A stretch of 56,681 nucleotides of DNA. It comes from an uncultured Prevotellaceae bacterium (GTDB lineage: Bacteria; Bacteroidota; Bacteroidia; Bacteroidales; Bacteroidaceae). This document shows, piece by piece, positions 24,828 to 33,354 of this stretch (position 1 is its first letter; each line of letters starts with the position of its first letter). The stretch lies in the NCBI GenBank assembly GCA_947165505.1, contig CAMVAT010000020.1, positions 1 through 56,681 on the forward strand. Reading direction: 5' to 3'. Made by a program: the position numbers and the translations under genes. The notes beneath the pieces are model-generated. The model worked only from the letters and a program-made list of their open reading frames with translations. It was not told the origin of the DNA and made no database searches.

Positions 24828-27458
24828 TTAGTTTTGTATCCCGAAGTCTTGTTGTTGCTTTTCCACCTCGTCGAGCATGCGCTTGCGCTCCTCTTCGGTC
24901 ATGGCGTCGGCTTTCCGGGTGTCGCTGATGCCAGCGGTGCCTACCACTCCTTGCGGACCGCGCGGAGCCGTCTCTCTCTGGCACGAGGGCAGCGTGGCGG
25001 CGATGCTCTCTATCTCAAGCGTGTCGGCGGTGGGGGCATGCACTCCCTCGTAGGTGGGGCGTGCGATGATGCGGATGCGGCCCGCCTGGCGTGTGCTGCG
25101 GATGAGCACGGGCGCGCTGCCCCATTCCACGAGCCGCGGGTTGGCCATGATGCGGCCGTCGTCAATGATGCTGCCCTCGCCCTCGACGGTGAAGGTGATG
25201 TGCTCGCGGGCATTGCGCCGCACATTACCGTTGTCGTCGGTCACCTCGGCCACCACCACGATGAAGTCGCTGCCGTCGGCTGTCAACTGCCGTCCCATCT
25301 CGTCGGCATAGAGCCGCAACTTCGTGCTGCGGCGCGAGGGCATCTTCTTCTCGGTGCACACCACGCGACCGTCTTTGATGCCTTCGGCCACGAGCGACAC
25401 CTTCTGCCACGAGCGCTGCGTGTAACTGCGCTCACGTGCCTGCCAGAAATCCCAGAACCCCTCAAACCGCACGGGGGCGTGCGGCGTGCCGTCGGGCGTG
25501 CGCACCACGGGCAGTGTCTGCACCTTCCATTCCTCTAGGGCGGTCAGGCGCACGCTGTCGCAGTTGCTGAACACCACCACGTCTTTCGGCGAATACTGTG
25601 TCATCTCATGGGCGATGAACACCATCGGGTCGTCGTCGCGCTGCGAACGGAACATCTCGAAGGCGTATTTCTTCTGGCGGAAGGCATCGTAGATGCCGCC
25701 CAGGTAGGCATCGGGGTGGTAGCCCCGCTGGTGGTCGAAGGGATGCCACTGGCAACCGCCGATAAACTGCCGTTGTCCGCGGTACATCATGCCGTAGGTG
25801 TCGGCCAGCGACAGGGCGGCGCTCAGCATCGCCTGCTCGCCCCAGCCGCGGGCAGCCCGGTTCAGCGCGTTGTGGGCATACCAGTCATCGACATACTCGC
25901 CCCACTCGCGGGTGAAGATGCACTTGTCGGTGTCGAGCGACCCCTTGCCGATGTTGTCGGCCCAGTCGTACAGCACGTCGTAGTTCTCTTTCACTCCCTC
26001 AGAGTTCATGTCGGCAGCAGCCACCGGCCGGCCGGGGTAGGGGAATTCCTCTTGCGTGATTTTCAGCGCCTCGAGGGCGAAGTCTTTCGGGTATCGTGTC
26101 TCGTTGAGGATGGGCTCCCACATCAGCACGCACGGGTGGTTGCGGTCGCGACGGATAATCTCGCGCGTGTTCTGGTGCACCATCTCACCCCATTTGGGGT
26201 CTTTGTTCCAATACTGCCAGCCCGGCGTGGGCACGATGATAAACAAGCCCAGTTCGTCGCAGGCATCCATAAATGCGGGGTCCTGCGGATAGTGGGCGGC
26301 GCGGATGATGGTCATGCCCGCGTCTTTCAGTCGCTTGGCGTCGCGCCACTGCTGACTGTTGGGCAGCGCGTTGCCCACGTAGGCGAAGTCTTGGTGGCGG
26401 TTGCCGCCCACCAACTGGTGGTAGGGCTTGCCATTGAGCCAGAAGCCGTCCTTGCCGCGAAACTCCGCCTTGCGGATGCCGATATTCAGGGCACCGCCGT
26501 CGATGGTCTTCCGGCCTTGCTTCACCTCTATCTCCAGGCGATACAGAGACGGGTCTTCGGGCGACCACAGGTGCGGGTGCTTCACCACGCCACGCAGGGT
26601 ATAGGTCTTTGAAGACAAAGCCCCCCTCTTATCCCCCGAGGGGGAAGATATTGCTTTTTTGGCGGATAGAATTTTTAAGGTAACTACGCCCTCCCCTCGG
26701 GGAGGGATGGGGAGGGGGCTCGGGCTCATCCTTCCTATCACATTCACTCTTTCACTCCCAGAAATCTCCACCTCTACAAATACCTCGGCTTCTTGCTCGG
26801 TTATCTTCCCGTAGTGCACGAAGATGCCGCCGCCAGCCACCTTGCCCATTTCGTTGGGGTCGGTGATGTGCAGGGGCGAGCGTCCGATGAGCCACACGTC
26901 GCGGTACATGCCGCCGTGGTAGGCGAAGTCGAGCTGTGTCTGTTTCTTGCCCGGCGGGTAACTCTTGTCGTCGCTGTTGTCGGCCTTGACGGCTATCAGG
27001 CAGTCGTCGCCGGCCTTCACGCCCTGCTCGCTCAGGTTGATGATGATGGGCAGGTAGCCGCAGTAGTTGTCTTTCACCTGATGCCCGTTCACATACACCT
27101 CCTGCTTGCCCATGATGGCCTCGAAATAGACGATGATATCCTTGCCGTTGAGGTCGGCGGGCACGGTGAAGTGCTTCCTGTACCAGCACACGCCTTGGTA
27201 GTTGCGTCCGCCGCTGGCGTCGGCGGGTTCGAGCCGCACGGTGTGCGGGGCGCACACCACCTGCCACGAAGCGTCGTCAAGTGCGGGTGATGCACCGTCG
27301 GCCACGTCGCCCAGAAGGAAGCGCCAACCGTCGTTGAAGTTATATACCATGCGGCCGGAGTTGGCCAGCGGATACAGTCCGGCTACTGATACCTCTTGTG
27401 CCTGCGCTACGCACAGCCATGCGCACCACAGCCACAAGATGCCTACATATTTCTTCAT
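24828..27458 (-). CDS. GH2 glycoside hydrolase
   Basis: An 876-residue secreted GH2 enzyme; the ATG at 27458 opens with a signal peptide (ends CVAQAQ). N-terminal sugar-binding jelly-roll (residues of about 30-195, WYRKHFTVP and HGGMYRDVWLIG), Ig-like domain (about 200-325), then the TIM barrel. The acid/base is Glu453 in EPILNETRYP and the likely nucleophile Glu518 in FTREWGEYVDDW. The last 200 residues are Ig-like modules of the DUF4982 kind. GH2 members in pectin loci include beta-galactosidases, beta-glucuronidases and alpha-L-arabinopyranosidases; I cannot choose. Residues of about 244-284, in the Ig-like domain, are encoded by two dispersed repeats (26617-26720). Confidence 0.9.
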   Translation of the reverse strand: MKKYVGILWLWCAWLCVAQAQEVSVAGLYPLANSGRMVYNFNDGWRFLLGDVADGASPALDDASWQVVCAPHTVRLEPADASGGRNYQGVCWYRKHFTVPADLNGKDIIVYFEAIMGKQEVYVNGHQVKDNYCGYLPIIINLSEQGVKAGDDCLIAVKADNSDDKSYPPGKKQTQLDFAYHGGMYRDVWLIGRSPLHITDPNEMGKVAGGGIFVHYGKITEQEAEVFVEVEISGSERVNVIGRMSPSPLPIPPRGEGVVTLKILSAKKAISSPSGDKRGALSSKTYTLRGVVKHPHLWSPEDPSLYRLEIEVKQGRKTIDGGALNIGIRKAEFRGKDGFWLNGKPYHQLVGGNRHQDFAYVGNALPNSQQWRDAKRLKDAGMTIIRAAHYPQDPAFMDACDELGLFIIVPTPGWQYWNKDPKWGEMVHQNTREIIRRDRNHPCVLMWEPILNETRYPKDFALEALKITQEEFPYPGRPVAAADMNSEGVKENYDVLYDWADNIGKGSLDTDKCIFTREWGEYVDDWYAHNALNRAARGWGEQAMLSAALSLADTYGMMYRGQRQFIGGCQWHPFDHQRGYHPDAYLGGIYDAFRQKKYAFEMFRSQRDDDPMVFIAHEMTQYSPKDVVVFSNCDSVRLTALEEWKVQTLPVVRTPDGTPHAPVRFEGFWDFWQARERSYTQRSWQKVSLVAEGIKDGRVVCTEKKMPSRRSTKLRLYADEMGRQLTADGSDFIVVVAEVTDDNGNVRRNAREHITFTVEGEGSIIDDGRIMANPRLVEWGSAPVLIRSTRQAGRIRIIARPTYEGVHAPTADTLEIESIAATLPSCQRETAPRGPQGVVGTAGISDTRKADAMTEEERKRMLDEVEKQQQDFGIQN
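26617..26720 (-). repeat. Two palindromic repeats inserted in frame in GH2
   Basis: 26617-26646 is a palindrome (CCCCCTCTTATCCCCCGAGG core) read as SSPSGDKRGAL; the same repeat is at 53716-53745 and reads SSPSGDKRGAF in one frame there. 26681-26720 is a family B palindrome read as SPSPLPIPPRGEGVV. Together with the bases between them they add about 40 residues. Confidence 0.9.
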
Positions 27459-27500
27459 ATCTTTATTCAAGTTTCGCATGTTCCACATTCTCAACTTTCA

Positions 27501-27532
27501 GAGGTGAGAGGTAAGAGGTGAGAGGTAAGAGA
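27501..27532. repeat. GAGGTAAGAGGTGA tandem repeat
   Basis: Short purine-rich tandem units between the GH2 and GH78 genes; the same unit is found at 31514-31545. Confidence 0.85.
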
Positions 27533-27589
27533 ATACCTCTTCCCGCTTCCTTTCTGCTTGATTATTCTATTTATTTCGATTTGTAATCT

Positions 27590-27658
27590 ATCTACTCCCT
27601 CCCCTCGGGGAGGGCCGGGGAGGGGGCTCTTCATCTCATGAGGGCCGGGGTGGGGGCT
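27590..27658. repeat. Family B copy 4 plus a partial second copy
   Basis: A complete family B palindrome (27590-27629) is followed by a second G-rich tail (27640-27658) without the palindromic head. The partial copy encodes the last residues (EAPTPALMR) and the stop region of the GH78 fusion gene. Confidence 0.85.
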
Positions 27659-30600
27659 TCAAGCTCCACATGCTTCACGCGCTGTCGGCGCCAGGTGTAG
27701 ATGGCATGCAGGTGGCCGTCGCGGCTCTGGATGATCGACGGATAGGAATACTGCGATACAGGACTGTCTTCGAGCGTGATCCAGTGCTGCCAGTGCAGAC
27801 CGTCGGTGCTGCGCATGATCGAGAGCGGCGTGCGGGCCCCTTTCTCCTTGGTGGGTTCGATGGGCCAGTCGTTGCAGATGAGGGCGTAGGTGCCGTCGGC
27901 GAGTGTCACCGCGTCGAGGCCGCTGTTGTTGTTGGGCGTGTCGATGAGTTGCAGCTTGCTCCATGTCTGTCCGTTGTCGCTGCTGTACGTCACGCCGATG
28001 TGGCGGCTGCGGGTACGGCAGAGGGCTTCCAGTCGGCCGTCGGCCAACTGGATGATGGCGGGCTGTATGGCCTTCACGCCGGCATCGGCTTCCACGTAGT
28101 CGGTGCGCTGCCAGGTCTTGCCCATATCGTCGCTATATTCAAAGTAGAGCTTCCATCCGTCGCGCTCATCGCTGGTGGGCGAGAGGATGCGGTAGGTGTC
28201 CTTGCCCCGTCCGTCGGCCGCGGGTATGGTCAGCGCGATGGGCTTGTTCTTCACCGGACCGTAGATGCCGTCGGGCAATGGCTCGCGGCGGCTCCACGTC
28301 TTGCCGCCGTCTTTCGACACCACGCGCCATCCCTTCCATCCCGCCACGTTGGGGCCTATCTTGAAGTAGAGGTGCAGGTCGCCATTGGGCAGTTCGAAGA
28401 GCACGGGGTTCCAGCACGCCTCGCGGTACATGTCGCCGATGGCTGCTTCGCCGCGGTTGGTGTGCCACGTGAGCAGCGGCTGGTACTGTCCGTCGAAGAA
28501 GGGCTTGGTCGAGGCTGTCACCTGACTCACCTTGCCTTCGGGGTCGGGCTGCAGGGCTTGCGGCTCCACGCCGTCGGCGGCCATCTGCGGAGTGGTCCAT
28601 GTGTCGCTGCCCTTGGGCTTGCGGCTCACCCAGATGCTCACGTCGGGGTTGCGCTCCTTGGTGCCGCCGAAGTAGGCTGCCACGAGGTCGCCCTTGCGCG
28701 TCTCTACGATGGTGGCCGAATGGCACTGCGGGAAGGAGGCCTCGCGGTAGAGAAACTCGTCGGCCACCACCTGCGGTCCGCGCTGTGGCAGGGGCTCGTC
28801 GAAATCGTGCCTGCCAGACTTCACCTCGCGCCGCTCGCCGCCGGGCAGACACACCGTGGCGGTGGTGTTGGCAGGTATCTCCACGTGCCATTTCAACCGT
28901 CCCTTGTCTTTCTGCCACCGGCTCACCACCTGACCGTAGATGCTGGTGTAGGAGGCGTCGATGTCGTACACCTCGTCAACACTGAAGTCGGGAGCGAGCG
29001 TGATGTGCTTGTAGCCGTCGTCGGAGCGGATGCCGCCCAGGTCTTCGTAGATCCATGACAGCAGGTCGCCCAGCAGCATCACGTGGTTGCCCGAGTTCAT
29101 CCGCGGACTGGCGGTGTCGCCGTTCCACAGTTCCCAGATGGTGGTGGCGCCATGTTCGGCCATGTAGCCCCACGACGGGTATTTTTTGTTGGTGGCCAGC
29201 AGCCAGGCGATGTCGGTGCGCCCCATGTCGGTGAGCGTGTGCATGAGCCATCCGATGCCGATGACACCGCACGACACGGTGCCGCCGTTCTTTGTCACCA
29301 GGTTGGCGATGATGTTTTTCTCCACCTCGCCGCGCACGTAGTCGTCGTCGATCATGCCGAAGGCATAGGGCAGCAGGTTGGCCGTCACGGTGTTGTTGCC
29401 GTAGTAGGTGCTGTCGGGGTAGAGCAGGTGTCCGGGCACGGTGCTCGTGCCGCGTTTCACGGTCAGGAACCGGTCGTTGAAGGCTTTGCGCGTGGTGGCT
29501 GCCTCGTGGGCGAAGTACTGGGCGTCGTCGTTGAGCGACTGCTCCTCGGCCCACCGTTTCATCAGCCCGCACAGGTGATAGTAGTAGGCCGATGAGATGA
29601 GGGTGCCGTCGGTGATGCGCGACGGGTCTTCGCTGTGTATGAGTTTCTCGCTCTCTGGCGGCACGCACCAGTCGGCATAGCGGTCTTTGGTGATGAGGCC
29701 GTCTTGGCCGTATTGTTGTTTCATGTGCAGCAGCCACCGCTTCACGTCGGGATAGTAGCGGCGCATGGGGGTGCTGTCGCCGTACTGCCGTTGCAGCATA
29801 TCGAGCGCGTAGGGCAGGGCGGCGGGCCACGTCATGTTGTCTGAGTAGTAGTTCCAGTAGGCGGGTGCCACATCGGGGATGCAACCGTCTTCGCGTTGTG
29901 CTTCAACGATGTCGCGTACCCATTTGGTGTAGAGCGACTTATTGTCGAAGAGAAAGGCCTCGCCGTAGCAACCGCGCGTGCGGTCGCCCAACCACGGCTG
30001 TCGCTCGTCGCGCTGCGGACAGTCAACGGGCATGCCCTTGTAGTTGCTCAGCACGCCCCACACGGCATTCTGATAGACCTGGTTGAGCACGGCGTTGGCA
30101 CTGCGGAAGGTGCCCGTCTCGGCCATCGCGTCGCTCACCACCTCGCCGGTGAAGTCGGCGGCGGTGGCTTTGCCCATTCCGCTCACCTCGGCGTAGCGGA
30201 AACCGTGATAGACGAAGGTGGGATGCCACCAGCGGCCCGCCTCCCGACCGTCGGCATAGTAGCGGTCGGTGCTCAGGGCGTGGCGCAGGTTGTCGGTCCA
30301 GATATGTCCGGTGCTGTCAAGCCGCTCGGCGTAGCGCACCACCACGGAGTCGCCGCTGGCGAGGGCTCCCAGGCGCACGTTCAGCCATCCGGCCATGTTC
30401 TGCCCCATGTCGATGATGATCTTGCCGTCTTTCTCGGTCACACTCTTGGGCGTCAACCGCTTCAGCACCTTCATGTTGGGAGCCATGGCGCCGCGCAGGG
30501 TGCCCATGGGTATGGCGGTGCGCTCGGCCTTCATCCATCCTGAGTCGTCGTAGCCGGTGCGGGTCCAGTCGCCCAGGTCTTTGCGTGCGTCGTATATCTC

Positions 30601-31500
30601 GCCGTCGTACTCGTTGTTAGAGCGGATGGCACCGTCGGAGGTCATGCGCCATTTCTCGTCGGTCGAGATGGTTTTCTTCGTGCCGTCGGTAAACTCCACG
30701 ATGAGGTTGGCGCGCAGGGTGGGGTAGCCGAAGTTGGTGATCTTATAGGGCTTCTTGTTTTGCTGCATGGTATAGAAACGGCCGTTGCCGAGCACTACGC
30801 CGATGGCATTCTCTGTCTGCAACTGAGCCGTCACGTCGTAGGCGTTGTAGAGCACGGTGCGGCGGTAGTCGGTGGGGGCGGGTGCCAGCACGTCGTCGCC
30901 GATGCGCTGTCCGTTGATATAGGCTTCGTACATGCCCAGACCGCATACATATAAGGTGGCTTGGCGCACGGGCTTGTCGAGGTTGAACGTGTGTCGCAGG
31001 TAGCGGGCCGACAGGCGGCTGTGCTCCTCCTCCACGTCCCACGGCATGGCGCGGGTCAGGCCTATCCACCGTCCGCTCCAGTCCGACTCGGTCAGCAGTC
31101 CTACGTTCCACTGTGCGATGTCGCTCCAGGGCGCGATGCCTGCAGTAGTGGTCACCTGCACACGCCAGTAGCAGCGTGTGTTGCTGCGCAGGGGCGCACC
31201 GGCATACGTCACCCATTGCGACTGGTCGCTCTCTACGACGGCGTTCCACAGGTCGCCGTCGCATTTCTCTGCTTTCTCGCGTGTGGAAGCCACGATGATA
31301 TGGTAGCGCACCTGACGCGTGTCGTTGCGCAGCGACTCGATGCGCCAACCCAGGCGTGGGGTGGGCGTGTCGATACTCATGGGGTCAACGAGGCGCTCGG
31401 TGCGCAGGTCGGTCACACGCACTACCAGTGCGGGGGTGGCTTGTGCCGCGGTGGTCAGCACCAGCAGCAGCATCAGGGCTGCGGTCTTGAATATTCGCAT
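27631..31500 (-). CDS. GH78 alpha-L-rhamnosidase fused to a sialidase-like beta-propeller
   Basis: A 1289-residue secreted bifunctional-looking protein (signal peptide ends TTAAQA). Residues of about 25-920 form a complete GH78 enzyme: N-terminal beta-sandwich domains (DPMSIDTPTPRLGWRI), the DCPQRDERQPWLGD motif at 493-506 with the expected general acid Glu499, the (alpha/alpha)6 barrel and the C-terminal NHVMLLGDLLSWIYEDLGGI. Residues of about 935-1270 form a BNR_2-type propeller with Asp-boxes SKDGGKTW, SDDMGKTW and SSDNGQTW. GH78 removes alpha-L-rhamnose. The propeller belongs to the exo-sialidase-like superfamily but I see no RIP motif of classical GH33 sialidases. It lies in the pectin locus; its C-terminus is read from a repeat. 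Confidence 0.92.
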   Translation of the reverse strand: MRIFKTAALMLLLVLTTAAQATPALVVRVTDLRTERLVDPMSIDTPTPRLGWRIESLRNDTRQVRYHIIVASTREKAEKCDGDLWNAVVESDQSQWVTYAGAPLRSNTRCYWRVQVTTTAGIAPWSDIAQWNVGLLTESDWSGRWIGLTRAMPWDVEEEHSRLSARYLRHTFNLDKPVRQATLYVCGLGMYEAYINGQRIGDDVLAPAPTDYRRTVLYNAYDVTAQLQTENAIGVVLGNGRFYTMQQNKKPYKITNFGYPTLRANLIVEFTDGTKKTISTDEKWRMTSDGAIRSNNEYDGEIYDARKDLGDWTRTGYDDSGWMKAERTAIPMGTLRGAMAPNMKVLKRLTPKSVTEKDGKIIIDMGQNMAGWLNVRLGALASGDSVVVRYAERLDSTGHIWTDNLRHALSTDRYYADGREAGRWWHPTFVYHGFRYAEVSGMGKATAADFTGEVVSDAMAETGTFRSANAVLNQVYQNAVWGVLSNYKGMPVDCPQRDERQPWLGDRTRGCYGEAFLFDNKSLYTKWVRDIVEAQREDGCIPDVAPAYWNYYSDNMTWPAALPYALDMLQRQYGDSTPMRRYYPDVKRWLLHMKQQYGQDGLITKDRYADWCVPPESEKLIHSEDPSRITDGTLISSAYYYHLCGLMKRWAEEQSLNDDAQYFAHEAATTRKAFNDRFLTVKRGTSTVPGHLLYPDSTYYGNNTVTANLLPYAFGMIDDDYVRGEVEKNIIANLVTKNGGTVSCGVIGIGWLMHTLTDMGRTDIAWLLATNKKYPSWGYMAEHGATTIWELWNGDTASPRMNSGNHVMLLGDLLSWIYEDLGGIRSDDGYKHITLAPDFSVDEVYDIDASYTSIYGQVVSRWQKDKGRLKWHVEIPANTTATVCLPGGERREVKSGRHDFDEPLPQRGPQVVADEFLYREASFPQCHSATIVETRKGDLVAAYFGGTKERNPDVSIWVSRKPKGSDTWTTPQMAADGVEPQALQPDPEGKVSQVTASTKPFFDGQYQPLLTWHTNRGEAAIGDMYREACWNPVLFELPNGDLHLYFKIGPNVAGWKGWRVVSKDGGKTWSRREPLPDGIYGPVKNKPIALTIPAADGRGKDTYRILSPTSDERDGWKLYFEYSDDMGKTWQRTDYVEADAGVKAIQPAIIQLADGRLEALCRTRSRHIGVTYSSDNGQTWSKLQLIDTPNNNSGLDAVTLADGTYALICNDWPIEPTKEKGARTPLSIMRSTDGLHWQHWITLEDSPVSQYSYPSIIQSRDGHLHAIYTWRRQRVKHVELEAPTPALMR

Positions 31501-31513
31501 AATCTTTTTCTTT

Positions 31514-31612
31514 AGAGGTAAGAGGTAAGAGGTGAGAGGTAAGAGATTTGTTTCGGGGCGGGGGGCTTCTCTGAGGGGCAGGGGGCTTCTCCGAGGGGCA
31601 AGGGGCAGGAGA
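31514..31612. repeat. Tandem GAGGTAAGA repeat and non-coding family D copy
   Basis: 31514-31545 repeats GAGGTAAGAGGTGA units. 31563-31612 is an intergenic relative of the family D repeat (GGGGCAAGGGGCAGGAGATA core), the same sequence type that codes for GQGA/GQENS peptides in three genes of this window. Confidence 0.8.
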
Positions 31613-31624
31613 TAACCTCACCGC

Positions 31625-31705
31625 AAGTAGGGACAGGGTGTGCCCTGTCCGTAGGGGGCTTTCGCGAGTGATTGCCAGCGGACAGGGCACGCCCTGTCCC
31701 TACTT
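31625..31705. repeat. Family A palindromic repeat, copy 3
   Basis: Arms 31625-31651 and 31679-31705, complementary except for one G-T position in the first arm. It lies between GH140-like and GH78 genes of the presumed operon. Confidence 0.9.
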
Positions 31706-31754
31706 ATCATCACGATGACTAATGTCCAAACTCCCAGACTCCTAAACTCCCCAA

Positions 31755-33212
31755 TTAAAATTTCTCTTCCAAGCGGGTGGCATTCTTCGCGATGTAATCC
31801 TTGTTGGCGTCGATGGCGATGAGCACACGGTCGCTGCCGCGCAGGTAGGCACCGTCGATGGTGAACTCGCTCACGCCGTTGCCGTATTCGCCCAGATAGG
31901 TCAGCGTGCCGTCGGCCGGGTTCATCATCCATACGTTTTTCTTCGCACCCGAGATCTTTCTGAGGTCAATCTGCATGGGTTTGCCGCTGTAGTTATACAC
32001 CAGCAGGTAGTCGGTGCCGCGGGTGGCGATGATGCGGTCGTAGCGCTCGCCATTCTGGCTGGCGATGACGCTCTGGTCGTTCTCGCCCTGGGTGAAGGGC
32101 ACGCTGAGCATCAGCCACTTCAGGTATTTCATCTGTCCGTAGCCCGGATCTTTCATGGCTTCCCACCAGGGCTTCTCGGCCCCGAACGAACCCAGCAGGC
32201 CCGGACGCATAAATTGCATGATGCTGTTGTGGCCGTAGGTGTGGCCGAAGCATCCGCCGAAGACAGCCCAGTAGGCGTAGCGGCGCACATCGTAGTCCTG
32301 CCAGCGCGGCGCACTGAAGTCGTGCAGGCCCTGGGGGATGTCCTCATAGCTCGGCTCACCGTCAATCACGGGTTTCATGCCGCCTTTCACGGTTCTGTTG
32401 CCGGCGCTCTGCTCCTTGTCGCCGGCGCCCATCAGCACATAGCGCCAGTTGTCTTCCTCGGTATTGTCCTTGATGGTGTAGTCGCCGTCGCCGTTGCGCT
32501 GTCCGTAGCGGCGGTGTCCGCTCTGAAACATATTGAAGTCGAGCCATTCGCGGTCGTTGTACCACCATGCCGAGGTGGTGCGTCCGCGGGGGTGGAAGGT
32601 CATCACATGGTTGGGGTCGGCCTTCTTGATGGCGCGTGCCAGGGCGTCCCACGAGTCCATGCCCTTGTCGCCCATGATGTCGCCGCCGATCATCCAGATG
32701 ATGTTGGGCTTGTCCTTATAGCGCTCGCCGAGGAACTTGCCGTAGAGGGCGGCCTTCTGCGGTGTCATCTGGTTAATCTGTGAACCCCAGATGCAGTCCA
32801 TGGCGATGTAGATGCCGTTGGCGGCGGCCATATCCACGATATAGTCCAGGTGCTCCCAGTAGCCGTACTGGCCGGGCTTGGAGAATTTGGAGCAGTCGAA
32901 CGAGGCGTCGTTGGCCTGATGACCATAGATGTCGAACGTGGGAATGGCGTTGAGCACCTGTATCTGCTCCACGTTGTAGCCCTCTTCGCGCTCACGTGTC
33001 AGATAGTATTCCACCTCGTCGCGTGTGAGTCGCTCGGAGATGAGCCACGCCGTATTGCCCAACCAGAAGAAGGGGGTGCCGTTCTCGTGCACCAGATAGC
33101 GTTGATTGTCAGATACTTTCAGCCGTCCGTTGTCCCACGGCTTCACAATTTTGGCCGCCTGCATGCCTACGGCCATCATGGCCGCAATGGCCAGCAACAT
33201 CATTTTTCTCAT
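31755..33212 (-). CDS. GH140-like (DUF4038) apiosidase
   Basis: A 485-residue secreted enzyme (signal peptide ends GMQAA). It begins with the family pattern GRLKVSDNQRYLVHENGTPF, continues as a TIM barrel and ends in a small beta-domain. The candidate catalytic pair is Asp178 in WMIGGD and Glu286 in VIDGEP, at the positions of the acidic pair I recall for GH140. The characterised GH140 removes apiose-linked side chains from rhamnogalacturonan-II. Length and domain order agree with that family. It lies between GH28 and GH78, which supports pectin as the target. The 142 bp before it, towards GH28, carry a weak hairpin (33241-33269) and a family B repeat. Confidence 0.88.
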   Translation of the reverse strand: MRKMMLLAIAAMMAVGMQAAKIVKPWDNGRLKVSDNQRYLVHENGTPFFWLGNTAWLISERLTRDEVEYYLTREREEGYNVEQIQVLNAIPTFDIYGHQANDASFDCSKFSKPGQYGYWEHLDYIVDMAAANGIYIAMDCIWGSQINQMTPQKAALYGKFLGERYKDKPNIIWMIGGDIMGDKGMDSWDALARAIKKADPNHVMTFHPRGRTTSAWWYNDREWLDFNMFQSGHRRYGQRNGDGDYTIKDNTEEDNWRYVLMGAGDKEQSAGNRTVKGGMKPVIDGEPSYEDIPQGLHDFSAPRWQDYDVRRYAYWAVFGGCFGHTYGHNSIMQFMRPGLLGSFGAEKPWWEAMKDPGYGQMKYLKWLMLSVPFTQGENDQSVIASQNGERYDRIIATRGTDYLLVYNYSGKPMQIDLRKISGAKKNVWMMNPADGTLTYLGEYGNGVSEFTIDGAYLRGSDRVLIAIDANKDYIAKNATRLEEKF

Positions 33213-33307
33213 ATCGTTTGTTTGTGGGTATTAAAAATGAAAAGATAGAGACATAGCATCCCTATCTTTATGACGTATAAAAAAGTGTTTTGTAACATAT
33301 TATTAGG

Positions 33308-33350
33308 GTAACTACTCCCTCCCCTACAAGGGGAGGGCCGGGGTGGGGTC
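33308..33350. repeat. Family B palindromic repeat, copy 5
   Basis: CTCCCTCCCCTACAAGGGG plus G-rich tail, ending 4 bp from the stop codon of the GH28 gene. Confidence 0.85.
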
Positions 33351-33354
33351 TTCT

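Noticed and set aside
27631..31500. Classical sialidase (GH33) activity of the propeller
   Set aside because: Asp-boxes are present but the RIP motif and the full arginine triad could not be found by eye, so only a sialidase-like fold is claimed.
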